DNA of 64,000 nt from Rhodospirillales bacterium (GTDB taxonomy: Bacteria; Pseudomonadota; Alphaproteobacteria; Rhodospirillales_A; JACZKS01): the NCBI GenBank assembly GCA_018648445.1, contig JABGRG010000009.1, positions 1-64,000 on the forward strand, read 5' to 3'. The first letter of the stretch is position 1; the number at the start of each line of letters is the position of its first letter. Of this stretch, positions 33,892 to 43,944 are shown one piece after another. A program made the translations under genes and the position numbers. The notes below the pieces were generated by a model that ran no database searches, was not told where the DNA came from, and was given only the letters and a program-made list of their open reading frames with translations.

Positions 33892-34462
33892 AGCACTCTC
33901 CGGCCAAGGCTTCGATTTCCTCGACCACGAGGCGGAGTTCGCTGACCAGCGGCGCCGGGCCTTTGCCGTCCAGCGCATCAAGCAGCGTCCGGTAATACCA
34001 AAGCGTCCCGTCGCGACCTCCGTTGAAGCGCGCCCACACGGCCTCACCGGTCTCGCGGTAATCCTTCAGGATGGTCCGCGCGTTGTAGAGTTTGTCGGCG
34101 GCGCTGACCAGCAGGGCCGATTCTCCGTGATCGCCAAGCCCCGCCAGATACGCGTCCTTGCGGTCTTTCCAGGGGGCTTTGGGTTCGCCGTAGGCGTCGC
34201 TCAATCCATCGACGATTTCGGCCACATGATCACCGAAGTTTGCCCGGATGCGCGCCAAAGTCGGCGCGCCGCCCTGATCCTCCACGGCGTCATGCAAAAG
34301 GGCTGCGATGGCTTCGTCTTCATCGCCGCCGCAATCGAGCACGATGGCGCAAACGCCCAGCAAATGTGAGACGTATGGGATTTGGGTGTTCTTGCGGGTT
34401 TGTCCGTCGTGCAGTTCGACGGCCATGACCAGGGCTTCGTTGAACTTGTGCGTCAGGGCCAT
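33875..34462 (-). CDS. HD-domain hydrolase (RelA/SpoT-HD type)
   Basis: 195 residues. The HD metal motif is spread as YVSHLLGV (first His), ALLHDAVED (His-Asp pair) and SAADKLYNAR (distal Asp), the pattern of the SpoT hydrolase domain and small alarmone hydrolases. There is no synthetase or TGS domain. Candidate roles are (p)ppGpp or nucleotide hydrolysis. It begins 21 bp before ccrM ends on the same strand. Confidence 0.83.
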   Translation of the reverse strand: MALTHKFNEALVMAVELHDGQTRKNTQIPYVSHLLGVCAIVLDCGGDEDEAIAALLHDAVEDQGGAPTLARIRANFGDHVAEIVDGLSDAYGEPKAPWKDRKDAYLAGLGDHGESALLVSAADKLYNARTILKDYRETGEAVWARFNGGRDGTLWYYRTLLDALDGKGPAPLVSELRLVVEEIEALAGECSIASP

Positions 34463-34483
34463 TTACTAGGCCCCCCAAGCCGT

Positions 34484-35664
<1,181 letters not shown>

Positions 35665-35674
<10 letters not shown>

Positions 35675-36288
35675 AATATCTTGTGAATGGGCGCGAAACT
35701 TTTTCGGTGGTATTTGGTAACGCCGAGGCGTTCCAGCCCCTCTTGGTGCGCTTTCGTGCCGTACCCGGCGTTGCGCTCCCAGCCGTATCCCGGACACTCG
35801 GCGGCAAGGGATGCCATGATGCCATCGCGCGTCACCTTGGCGATAATCGAGGCCGCCGCGATTGAAAGGCTACGCCCGTCCCCCTTGACCTCGCAGCGCG
35901 CCGGACACGCCAGTTTCGGCACCCGGTTGCCGTCCACGAGCGCCAGATCGGGCGGCGCGCCAAGCTCCGCTACCGCGCGCGCCATCGCCGTCATGGTGGC
36001 GGCCAGAATGTTGGCCTCATCGATCTCGTCCACCGACGCCAGCCCCATCCCGATGCGCGCACATTCGGGCAGCAAGGCAAACAAAGCCTCGCGCTTTTTG
36101 GCCGAAAGTTTTTTGGAATCGTTCAGCCCGCCCAGCAGCGCATCGGACATCTTCGCACGGTCCAGAATAACTGCGCCCGCAACCACCGGTCCCGCCCAGG
36201 GCCCCCGCCCCGCTTCATCCACGCCCGCGACCGTCGCGAACCCTTCGGCCAGCGCCGCGTCTTCCAGACTGAAATCAGGCGCCATCAT
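35665..36288 (-). CDS. rnhB: Ribonuclease HII
   Basis: 207 residues. Cleaves RNA in RNA/DNA hybrids and single ribonucleotides in DNA. Catalytic acidic residues are in GVDEAGRGPWAGPVVAGAVIL (Asp-Glu), LVDGN (Asp) and the SIAAASIIAKVTRD block; NAGYGTKAHQEGL is the C-terminal signature. Start is one of two adjacent ATGs (36288 or 36285) inside the end of the upstream hypothetical gene, an overlap of 11-14 bp. Located directly behind ccrM's upstream region, same strand. Confidence 0.95.
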
Positions 36289-36586
36289 CAATCGAAAGAT
36301 TTTCCGTCGCCCACGCCAGCGGCAACGTGGCCTTGCCACTGCGCGAAAAGGTGCCGGCCGACAACCCCTTGGTCACCCGCAGAACGACGTTCTCGCCCTT
36401 CAACTCCAGAACCTCGCCCGCAACAAACCCCTTGTTGCCGCGAAGGTCCAAAACCTCTTTCTTGCCGATCACGCCGGAAATATCCTTCGTCCCGCACCGT
36501 ATCATCGCCAAAACCTGATCCGGAAACGGTGCCTCCAACAGATGCACGGGGATTCTGACGCGCTGACCGACTTCGATGGTGTTCAT
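36275..36586 (-). CDS. Hypothetical protein, 103 aa, coupled to rnhB
   Basis: Not recognised. 103 residues, no signal or membrane segment, a probable beta-rich small domain with regular hydrophobic alternation (TIEVGQRVRIPV, GFVAGEVLELKGENVVLRV). The start is ATG 36586. It overlaps rnhB by about 14 bp, so translation of the two is likely coupled. Codon use is like the neighbours. The KGENVVLRVTKG stretch recalls a small beta-barrel, but no family can be named. Confidence 0.65.
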   Translation of the reverse strand: MNTIEVGQRVRIPVHLLEAPFPDQVLAMIRCGTKDISGVIGKKEVLDLRGNKGFVAGEVLELKGENVVLRVTKGLSAGTFSRSGKATLPLAWATENLSIDDGA

Positions 36587-36659
36587 GTTTCCTCAAACTC
36601 CCTGACAGGTTTGCAGCAGGATAGCCGGAATGGATGGAAACGGGAATCCCCGATACGCG

Positions 36660-37505
36660 TTAGAGAGAGATGATCTGAATCATCCGCCAGAGGAGGAGCA
36701 GTGAAAAAATGATCCCAGTTGTCCAGCCAATGAGGAAAACGGTCTTTTTCGCGAAGTTCGAAAATGCGACTCCCGACGTCAAAATCTTTATCCAAAGACG
36801 TCTTATGACCAATCGAAAAACCAGAAGTGCGACAACGAAAAGAATGACCTGTTCGGCAAGGCCCAATACCTGCAATCGTGTGAGGCCAATAAAGAGCGCT
36901 TCCCCCGCTTGATCGGCTATCGCCGGATTGATGGGGTGTTCGGAAAGACGGGGATACATTTTGTGCAGAAAAGCGGCCCCGCCAACAGCGGCGACGACAA
37001 CAGCAATAATATCCAAATACGGTGATGATATGGACGGTTTTTTCGGCGAACTGCTTTGGCTTGCGGACAACTGTGCAAAAGTCAAGTTGAGAACCGGACG
37101 GGTTCCGAACACGATTATTATGATCGCCGCGATAGACAGCACGACAATTTCAAAAATCCTCAAATAATCAGTTTTCGTAAATCCCAAAAAAGAATCGGCA
37201 TCGAGGACTGGGTCGGTTGTTAGGATTGGGTCCGGCGAAGGAAGCAGCAGGTAAATCACTGCCGCGATGACCGCGCCCACCGCCGCTACACGGAAACTTG
37301 GTGTTGAGGAGAAGCCCTTCCACGTCGCCACCATGGGAAAATTCGGTGTCAAGAAGATACCTCTCCACGGCACCGGTTGGGACATCATATGCACCATGAA
37401 CCTCAAGACCGTCAACGTGGCGAAGACAGCCAGATAACCAACACAAACGGTTTCCCGCATAGAGCGGATGTCATTGGGTGTCAGGGATTCGATGAAGGCT
37501 TCCAA
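36660..37505 (-). CDS. Six-helix membrane protein of unknown function
   Basis: 281 residues, not recognised. Hydrophobic helices at roughly 19-39, 72-91, 113-135, 164-184, 217-240 and 254-276. A polar Ser-rich loop (about 148-160) separates helices 3 and 4. No transporter or enzyme signature is visible. The stretch 36.6-37.6 kb looks visibly less GC-rich than the flanking genes, with more A/T at third positions, which may point to recent transfer. The gaps on both sides (36587-36659 and 37506-37610) hold nothing I recognise. Confidence 0.7.
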   Translation of the reverse strand: MEAFIESLTPNDIRSMRETVCVGYLAVFATLTVLRFMVHMMSQPVPWRGIFLTPNFPMVATWKGFSSTPSFRVAAVGAVIAAVIYLLLPSPDPILTTDPVLDADSFLGFTKTDYLRIFEIVVLSIAAIIIIVFGTRPVLNLTFAQLSASQSSSPKKPSISSPYLDIIAVVVAAVGGAAFLHKMYPRLSEHPINPAIADQAGEALFIGLTRLQVLGLAEQVILFVVALLVFRLVIRRLWIKILTSGVAFSNFAKKTVFLIGWTTGIIFSLLLLWRMIQIISL

Positions 37506-37610
37506 CTGGGTTCTCGCGGGCTTTCCGGTAGGTGGCTGGCTTACGCATGGAAACCCTGCCGGTCTCGCGTCTCGGTTGTCAATCGGAAAAACCAGTTGGG
37601 AGGCGGGAGG

Positions 37611-38696
37611 TCACAGCAGCCTTAACTGATCCCCTTCGACGGGCGGTGGGGCGAAGAGGGTGGTGTTCAGATCAATCTCGCCTTCGTCGCGTTTGGCGAG
37701 GCCTAAGCGTTTGCAGGTCAAATGAAACCGTTGTTCGATGAGGTCGGCGTAGGCGCCGCTGCCGCGCATGCGCGAGCCGAATTGGGAAACGTAGAGCGCG
37801 CCGTTGCGGCAGTCGCGAAGCTGGTTCAGCACGTGGGATTCTGCGCCGGGGAAGTGGGCTTGCAGCCAGTCGGTGAACAGCTCTTTCAGTTCCAACGGCA
37901 GGCGCAGGAGGATGTAGCCCGCCTTTGTCGCGCCTGCTTCGGCGGCGGCCTCCAGGATGCGTTCGATCTCGGCGTCGGTCAAAAAGGGGATGATGGGCGA
38001 GACCAGCACGGTGACGGGGACGCCCGCGCCCTGTAGCGCCTTTATGGTTTCCAGTCTGCGGTTGGGGGCGGCGGCGCGGGGTTCCATCAGGCGCGCGATG
38101 CGGCGGTCCAGCGTGGTCACGGATATGGCAACGCTGGCCAGGCCCTTGGCCGCCATGGGGGCCAGGATATCGAGATCGCGCAAAACCAGGGCCGACTTGG
38201 TGGCCATGGCCACCGGATGGTTGAAATCGCGCAGGACTTCCAGAACCTCGCGCGTGATCCGTCGATCACGTTCCGCGGGTTGGTAAATGTCGGTGTTGGC
38301 GCCCAGCATGATGGTGCGCGGCTTATAGCTGCGCTTTCGCAACTCGCGCTCCAACAACTCGGCGGCGTTGGGTTTGGCGAACAGTTTGCTTTCGAAATCC
38401 AGCCCCGGCGACAGCCCTTGAAAGGCGTGACTGGGCCGGGCGAAACAGTAAATGCAGCCGTGCTCGCAGCCCCTATACGTGTTGATGGACTGCGCGAACG
38501 GCACGTCGGGCGACGCGTTGCGAGAAATGATCACCTTGGGGGTTTCATCAGTGATGGTGGTGCGCAAGGGTGGCGCGTCGTCGTCAACACCCCAGCCGTC
38601 ATCCACGGCATACCGAACCTCGGGCTCGAACCGGCCCGTGGGATTGCCCACGGCCCCGCGTCCCTTTTGCGGCAAATCGGGCAAGTGTTCGTCCAT
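37611..38696 (-). CDS. PA0069-family radical SAM protein (SplB-like)
   Basis: 361 residues. Radical SAM motif CEHGCIYCFARPSH and the NTYRGC lead-in are typical of the PA0069/SplB-related family, common in proteobacteria and of unknown substrate. No photoproduct lyase specificity residues can be claimed. The start ATG 38696 lacks a strong ribosome site; the frame is open about 14 codons further upstream. Flanked by the low-GC membrane gene and a DUF2141 gene. Confidence 0.85.
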   Translation of the reverse strand: MDEHLPDLPQKGRGAVGNPTGRFEPEVRYAVDDGWGVDDDAPPLRTTITDETPKVIISRNASPDVPFAQSINTYRGCEHGCIYCFARPSHAFQGLSPGLDFESKLFAKPNAAELLERELRKRSYKPRTIMLGANTDIYQPAERDRRITREVLEVLRDFNHPVAMATKSALVLRDLDILAPMAAKGLASVAISVTTLDRRIARLMEPRAAAPNRRLETIKALQGAGVPVTVLVSPIIPFLTDAEIERILEAAAEAGATKAGYILLRLPLELKELFTDWLQAHFPGAESHVLNQLRDCRNGALYVSQFGSRMRGSGAYADLIEQRFHLTCKRLGLAKRDEGEIDLNTTLFAPPPVEGDQLRLL

Positions 38697-38786
38697 ACCA
38701 TGAAATATGGGCAAAATCTCGGAACATTTCAAGAACAAATGCGAGGTCGTTTCGGTACTTCCCGGTCATTTGAATCCATCAAAACC

Positions 38787-39215
38787 CTACCAGTAGGTCA
38801 TGGGTATTGTGATTCCTGTGCTTTCAGGACCGACTTCGAAAGCGGCGTCGACAAAATCGGGCGGGCCAAAAAACGCCTTGGCACCATTACTGAAAGCGTA
38901 TCCTTCGGACGGGAACCCGATGAAATTCTGGTCGAAATCGTTGTTGCCGTTTTCGTCATGATAGATGGCAATGGCGTAGGTGCCGGGTTTAAGGCCGACA
39001 AATGCGGCGACCCCTGTCTTGGCCGACACCACCCGGTCGACAAGGTATTGCTGGCCGTTCGGAAAGGTTTCGACCGAATCGTAAAGAGCGACGTGAACCG
39101 TACCGGCTTCGGAACGAAGGGCGGTAACCGAGACCTCAAGATTAGCCGCCTGTGTTGCCGTTGTGGCAAGCAGCGCGGTGAGGACGGTTATGGCGGAGCG
39201 GCGGCGGCACGACAT
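38787..39215 (-). CDS. DUF2141 secreted protein
   Basis: 142 residues with an N-terminal signal peptide (about 1-23, ending TQAAN). Core DUF2141 features: GTVHVALYDS, the GLKPGTYAIAIYHDENGNNDFD block with an acidic loop that could bind Ca2+, and FGPPDFVDAAF. Exported beta-sandwich-like domain of unknown role. Divergent from the glycosyltransferase pair, separated by 153 bp that include an inverted repeat. Confidence 0.85.
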   Translation of the reverse strand: MSCRRRSAITVLTALLATTATQAANLEVSVTALRSEAGTVHVALYDSVETFPNGQQYLVDRVVSAKTGVAAFVGLKPGTYAIAIYHDENGNNDFDQNFIGFPSEGYAFSNGAKAFFGPPDFVDAAFEVGPESTGITIPMTYW

Positions 39216-39265
39216 AGCCCGATCATGGCGGAAACAGAAAGATCGGAAAACCTCAAATATTTTTT

Positions 39266-39310
39266 GTGACAGTCAGCAATTTATCGGAAAAAAAAACAGG
39301 TAACTGTCAC
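39266..39310. promoter_or_regulatory. Inverted repeat between divergent DUF2141 and glycosyltransferase genes
   Basis: Perfect 8-base arms GTGACAGT (39266-39273) and ACTGTCAC (39303-39310), 29 bp apart, around an A-run (39287-39296). The position between divergent starts fits a two-site operator. No regulator gene is next to it. Confidence 0.35.
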
Positions 39311-39368
39311 GAAATATGGAAACGCCGAAAATGGTTCCGGGAATTGGTATGTGATATGAACTTGTCCC

Positions 39369-40025
39369 ATGCTCAGTATCGTCATCCCGACCTTGCAGGC
39401 CGAAGCGCATTTGGGCCATGCGCTGGCCGCGCTTGGGAATGCGGACGTGGTTGTCGCCGACGGCGGATCGACGGACGCGACGAAGGCTATCGCGACAAAA
39501 GCGGGCGCGCGGGTGATCGAGGCTCCGCGCGGACGCGGATCGCAACTGGCGGCGGGAGCCAGGGCGGCGGGTGGCGACTGGCTGCTGTTCCTTCATGCCG
39601 ACACGGTTTTGCAGGATGGATGGACGACCGTGGCTTCGCGCTTCATGGCCGACCCCGCGAACGAAGGCAGGGTGGGCGTATTTCGATTTGCCCTGGACGA
39701 CACTCCGAACGCGGCGCGCAGGCTGGAGAGATTGGTGGACTGGCGCACACGCGTGTTGGGCCTGCCCTACGGCGATCAGGGCTTGCTGATTTCGCGTTCC
39801 CTTTACGACGCCGCCGGCGGCTTTGCCGACATCCCGCTGATGGAAGACGTGGAGTTGGTGCGCCGCATCGGGCGCGCGCGGTTGGTTCAGCTGGATGCAA
39901 CCGCGCTGACGTCACCCAAGCGCTACCAGGGCGGATATCTGGGGCGCAGCGCGCGCAATCTATTTTGCCTCGCCCTTTATTTTGCAGGGGTCGCGCCCGA
40001 ACGCATCGAACGGATTTATCGATGA
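39369..40025 (+). CDS. Family-2 glycosyltransferase, TIGR04283 (arsenosugar-type)
   Basis: 218 residues, GT-A fold: SIVIPTLQAEAHL start, VVADGGSTDATK, RGRGSQLAAGA and FLHADT (DXD-like). These features match TIGR04283, the radical-SAM/selenodomain-associated transferase 2 now linked to arsenosugar synthesis. It overlaps the next gene by 4 bp (ATGA). ArsS and ArsM, the usual partners, are not in this window. Substrate is therefore uncertain. Confidence 0.87.
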   Translation: MLSIVIPTLQAEAHLGHALAALGNADVVVADGGSTDATKAIATKAGARVIEAPRGRGSQLAAGARAAGGDWLLFLHADTVLQDGWTTVASRFMADPANEGRVGVFRFALDDTPNAARRLERLVDWRTRVLGLPYGDQGLLISRSLYDAAGGFADIPLMEDVELVRRIGRARLVQLDATALTSPKRYQGGYLGRSARNLFCLALYFAGVAPERIERIYR

Positions 40026-40600
40026 ACAACCATCTGGTCGTTTTCGCCAAGGCCCCGCGCGTCGGGCAAGTCAAAAGCCGCCTCGCCGCCGACATCGGCC
40101 GCATCGAAGCCTGGGCCTTTTACCGGCGAACGCTGGAGGCGGTATTACGGCGCTTGCAAGGGCGGGGCCGATGGCGGGGGTGGCTGTTCATCACCCCGGA
40201 TGACGCAGGCGGTTTCCCTTCCGGCTGGACCGTCGTTCCGCAAGGTTCCGGTGATCTGGGCGCGCGCATGGACCGGCCCATGCAATCACTTCCCCCCGGC
40301 CCGGTCGTCATCGTCGGAACCGACATTCCCGACATTGCGCGAGATCACATCGATTTGGCGTTTCGCGCGCTGGGTTCGCACGACGCCGTGTTCGGCCCCG
40401 CCACCGACGGCGGATACTGGCTGGTGGGATTACGACGACGGCCAAACACGCCGCGCCTTTTCGATAATGTGCGATGGTCGAGCCGCCACGCGCTGGCCGA
40501 CACGCTGGCCAATCTGGCAGGCGGCAAATCCGCCTACCTTCTGGAAACCCTTGAGGATGTGGACGACGCGCGAGCCCTGATTAAACGAGGTGTTCCTTAA
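40022..40600 (+). CDS. DUF2064/TIGR04282 glycosyltransferase (arsenosugar-type)
   Basis: 192 residues. Nucleotidyltransferase-like fold: [45 protein letters not shown], all hallmarks of TIGR04282 (transferase 1), the usual partner of TIGR04283. Translation is coupled to the preceding gene. The 3' end overlaps moaB on the other strand by 20 bp. Confidence 0.88.
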   Translation: MNNHLVVFAKAPRVGQVKSRLAADIGRIEAWAFYRRTLEAVLRRLQGRGRWRGWLFITPDDAGGFPSGWTVVPQGSGDLGARMDRPMQSLPPGPVVIVGTDIPDIARDHIDLAFRALGSHDAVFGPATDGGYWLVGLRRRPNTPRLFDNVRWSSRHALADTLANLAGGKSAYLLETLEDVDDARALIKRGVP

Positions 40601-41117
40601 GGCGCGGCATCAGTTCGACGAAGTTGCAGGGCTTGTGCCGGGCATCCAGCTGGTGCACCAGAATGCCGTCCCAGGCGTCCTTGCAAGCGCCGGTTGATCC
40701 GGGAATGGCGAACAGGTAGGTGCCGCCCGCCACACCGGCGGTGGCCCGCGACTGAATGGTCGAGGTTTTGATTTTCTCGTAACTCAGCATGCGGAAAACC
40801 TCGCCGAAACCGGGGATATCCTTTTCCACCACCTCGGCGAAGGCCTCGGGCGTGATGTCGCGCCCCGTGACCCCGGTGCCGCCGGTGGCAATCACCGCGT
40901 CGATTTCAGGATCGGCAATCCACTGGCGCAGTTGGGCCGCGATCAGGTCCACCTCGTCGGCCACGATCTCGCGCGCCGCCAGCTTGTGCCCGGCGGCTTC
41001 CAAACGGCTCACCAAAGTCTGCCCGGAGCCGTCGTTCTCAAGAGTGCGCGAGTCTGAAACCGTCAGGATCGCGATATTTACCGCAACGAATTCCCGCTCG
41101 CCTGTAATTTTAGCCAT
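40581..41117 (-). CDS. moaB: Molybdenum cofactor biosynthesis protein MoaB
   Basis: 178 residues of the MoaB/Mog family, which adenylylates molybdopterin or assists moco synthesis. [31 protein letters not shown] and [15 protein letters not shown] form the molybdopterin-binding site. No other moco gene is nearby. It lies 6 bp after the lytic transglycosylase gene, same strand. Confidence 0.93.
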   Translation of the reverse strand: MAKITGEREFVAVNIAILTVSDSRTLENDGSGQTLVSRLEAAGHKLAAREIVADEVDLIAAQLRQWIADPEIDAVIATGGTGVTGRDITPEAFAEVVEKDIPGFGEVFRMLSYEKIKTSTIQSRATAGVAGGTYLFAIPGSTGACKDAWDGILVHQLDARHKPCNFVELMPRLKEHLV

Positions 41118-41123
41118 GTCCGT

Positions 41124-42947
41124 TTACGATCCCTTTTGCGATGAACGTGCCGCCGTGGATTTGCTATCCAATGGAATATAGAAAGGCCGGTCACCGGCTG
41201 CAACGGCATCCAGCGACGGCGAGGCCTGACCCAGCCGGTCGCGGTAAATCCAGAGATTGGTCAAAACCCGTTCGACGAAAATGCGGGTTTCACGCGATGG
41301 AATGCTCTCGATAAACAGCAACGCGTCCTTGCCCTTGGCGTTGTTGCGCTGCCATTTATTCAGGTTCCCCGGTCCGCCGTTCCAGGCCATGGTCAACAAA
41401 AACAGATCGCCGCCCACATGAGCCTCTTTCAGAAGCATTTCGATATACTTCTGACCCAGTTCCAGATTGAAACCGGGGACGAACAATTTGCTTCGTCCGC
41501 TGCTGTGAAGCCGCCGGTCGCGCGCGACGAAGCTGGCGGTTCGCGGCATCAACTGCATCAGGCCACTGGCCCCGGCCCAGCTTTTGGCCTTCGGATTGAA
41601 TTTTGATTCCTGTCTGATCAGCGCGTAAATCAAAGCGCGATCAACCTTAAACCCGCTGTCCGGCGTCCACTTGGGGATCGGATAAGCCGCGCCGTCGAAG
41701 CCGCCGCCCTGCGGGAACAAGGCGTCATTGAGGCGCACCGACAGGCCGGGCATTCCGGCGCGGCTGGCCAGCGCCATGATGCCGCGCGCCAAGGGTATGG
41801 TCGAACGGGTCGCCAACAGCCGTAATTCGCGCTCGGCGTGGGCCTCCCGGTCGACCTCGCCCAAGGCCAGGCTGCGCCGCCCGGCTGACGTTTCGGCCAA
41901 ACCGGCGATCACAGATTCTTCAAGCGGCGGCAAGGTCCAGCGGAAAGACGGTTCCAGCCCGAGAATGCGTTGCGCCAGCAAACCATAGAAGGTGCGCGGA
42001 TAAGCCGCGGCAATTCCAAAAAACCTGTTTACCTCGGTGGGCTGGCCGTTCATCAGATACGAGCGCGCCGCCCAAAATGCGCCCGCCGAAAGCAGCCAGG
42101 GCGAGCTGTTGGGCGAAAGGGCCACGGCGCTGAAATGTTCGCACGCCGCATCCAGTTTGCCCATGCGCCATGCCGCCAAACCCGCCGACCAATGGGCTTC
42201 GGGAATATATTTGCCGGATCGCTTGGCGGCTGCGCCCGCCCATTTGAGCGCCCATTCGTCCCGGCCATCAATGAAGTAGCGCGCGCCCAGGACCGCGCGG
42301 GCGCGATCATAGGTGTAGGCATCGAACAGTTTCTTGACCGCAGGGGATTCCAGCTGGCGTTTGGCCGCCAGGGTCCAGCCTTGCCCCGCACTTCTCTTGA
42401 TCTGGCGATAGAGCGCCGATTGCTTGCGCCGTTGCACCTTGGTCATTCGTTTGCGCGGCGGCTGAGCCTGCTTTTTGGCTTGATAGGGAACGATTTGCGA
42501 CCCCGACCCGACGACCGGCTTTTTCGGGTGTTTCCAGTTTTTCGGACGGCGGCGCAAAGCCAGTTTGTAGATACGCTGGGCGTCCGGATGGTCGGCGTAC
42601 TCGGCCATCCAGTCTTTCAATTCCTTGTACTTCGAGCGGTACTTGGTGGGATGAAGATAACGCTGCGCCATCACGTGGCCCATCAGAACCCGGTCGGAAA
42701 GCCCGGTTATCAGCTTGTCGGCGGTCTTCCAATGCCCTTTTGCCTGCACGGCGAAAATCTTGCGGTAACGCTCGATATCGTCGGCGGACAAAATCTTCGG
42801 CAGCGGGGTTTCGCCGGGAAGGTCCGATGAAACGTTCAGGGAAGCCACATCCAGGCGATCAGACGCAAACGCCCGCCCGGCGTCCGGTCCCCATGCAGAA
42901 ATGCACAGGCAAAGTCCCAAAAAACAAGCGCCGAAGCGTGAAAGCAT
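41124..42947 (-). CDS. Soluble lytic murein transglycosylase (Slt family)
   Basis: 607 residues. Signal peptide (about 1-27), a long alpha-superhelical U-domain, then the catalytic SLT domain near residues 455-570: ALIRQESKFNPKAKSWAGAS with catalytic Glu, GLMQLMPRTA, and NLELGQKYIEMLL. Cleaves peptidoglycan glycan strands in the periplasm with 1,6-anhydro product formation. ATG 42947 is the start giving the signal peptide; the frame extends upstream without homology. Confidence 0.9.
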   Translation of the reverse strand: MLSRFGACFLGLCLCISAWGPDAGRAFASDRLDVASLNVSSDLPGETPLPKILSADDIERYRKIFAVQAKGHWKTADKLITGLSDRVLMGHVMAQRYLHPTKYRSKYKELKDWMAEYADHPDAQRIYKLALRRRPKNWKHPKKPVVGSGSQIVPYQAKKQAQPPRKRMTKVQRRKQSALYRQIKRSAGQGWTLAAKRQLESPAVKKLFDAYTYDRARAVLGARYFIDGRDEWALKWAGAAAKRSGKYIPEAHWSAGLAAWRMGKLDAACEHFSAVALSPNSSPWLLSAGAFWAARSYLMNGQPTEVNRFFGIAAAYPRTFYGLLAQRILGLEPSFRWTLPPLEESVIAGLAETSAGRRSLALGEVDREAHAERELRLLATRSTIPLARGIMALASRAGMPGLSVRLNDALFPQGGGFDGAAYPIPKWTPDSGFKVDRALIYALIRQESKFNPKAKSWAGASGLMQLMPRTASFVARDRRLHSSGRSKLFVPGFNLELGQKYIEMLLKEAHVGGDLFLLTMAWNGGPGNLNKWQRNNAKGKDALLFIESIPSRETRIFVERVLTNLWIYRDRLGQASPSLDAVAAGDRPFYIPLDSKSTAARSSQKGS

Positions 42948-43029
42948 TATTGGTTCAGTTTCCGTTTTTTCGGCGAAATTCGGGCTTCTTATAAGGGATT
43001 CTGGCTTCCACGGCAACTGAGGCCCGGCA

Positions 43030-43851
43030 TTAAGCCGTGGATAACCCAAGGGATAAGAGCTTGGCGCGGATATCAAGAAGGTCCTGCCAGGCTGCCCTTT
43101 TTTGCGCGGGCGTTCGCAAAAGGTACGCGGGGTGATAGATGGCGGTGGCCTCCAGGGGCTGGGTCAGTCCCGCCGAGGAATAGGTGAACCACTTTCCGCG
43201 AAGTTTTCCGACGCTGGCCTTCTGCCCCAACAGGCTGTTGGCCGCCGGGCCGCCGACGGCGACAACAATCTTCGGATCGACCAGTTCGATCATACGTTCA
43301 ACAAAAGGCATACACACGGCCATTTCGCCGGTGGTCGGATTGCGGTTGCCGGGTGGCCGCCAAAATACGGTGTTGGAAATGAAGACCTTGGTTCGGTCCA
43401 ATCCGATGGAGGCCAGCATGCGGTCGAGCAGAATTCCGCTGGGTCCGACGAAGGGGACACCCTTGCGGTCCTCTTCAGCACCCGGAGCCTCGCCAATGAA
43501 TATGATGTCGCTTTTCGCATTGCCGTCGCCGAACACCAGATTGGTCGCGGTTTTCTTGAGCCCGCAACCCTCGAAACTCTCCAGTGCCGCGCGTAACTCG
43601 TCGATGCTTTGTGCGGCGGCGGCGGCCTTGCGGGCATCGCCGGACGCGCCGTCGGCGCCAACGGCCGGAGCGGTCGGGGCGGCGGTGACTGCGGGTGCGG
43701 GCGGCGGTGTCTCTTTTTCGGGAACCGGCTCCGGAGCCTCGGCAGGCTCTGGAACCGCGAAACGGTCAACCGGAACGTCGCCGATGGCCTCATCGACCCC
43801 GGCCTCCAAATACCACTCAAGAACCTTTTTAGGCGGCAATTTGCGTTCCAT
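43030..43851 (-). CDS. Uracil-DNA glycosylase family 4-like protein
   Basis: 273 residues. A Pro/Ala-rich N-terminal linker (about 30-85) precedes the UDG domain with GEAPGAEEDRKGVPFVG (water-activating motif 1), NTVFWRPPGNRNPT and IYHPAYLLR (motif 2). Classical family-4 enzymes hold a [4Fe-4S] cluster with four Cys. Here only two remain (FEGCGLKK and VCMPFVE); the other positions read Lys and Trp. This is probably an alphaproteobacterial variant without the cluster. Removes uracil from DNA. Confidence 0.87.
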   Translation of the reverse strand: MERKLPPKKVLEWYLEAGVDEAIGDVPVDRFAVPEPAEAPEPVPEKETPPPAPAVTAAPTAPAVGADGASGDARKAAAAAQSIDELRAALESFEGCGLKKTATNLVFGDGNAKSDIIFIGEAPGAEEDRKGVPFVGPSGILLDRMLASIGLDRTKVFISNTVFWRPPGNRNPTTGEMAVCMPFVERMIELVDPKIVVAVGGPAANSLLGQKASVGKLRGKWFTYSSAGLTQPLEATAIYHPAYLLRTPAQKRAAWQDLLDIRAKLLSLGLSTA

Positions 43852-43944
43852 GTCCCTAAGTTAACACTGCTGGGCGTTTGGAAACATTCCTTTGCGCTGT
43901 CTTGTGAGATAAAGTCGCTAAACCACTGTTGTTAAGGATGACGA

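Noticed and set aside
39266..40021. Long upstream extension of the TIGR04282 frame
   Set aside because: The frame is open but overlaps the TIGR04283 gene; homology begins at ATG 40022 with an ATGA overlap.
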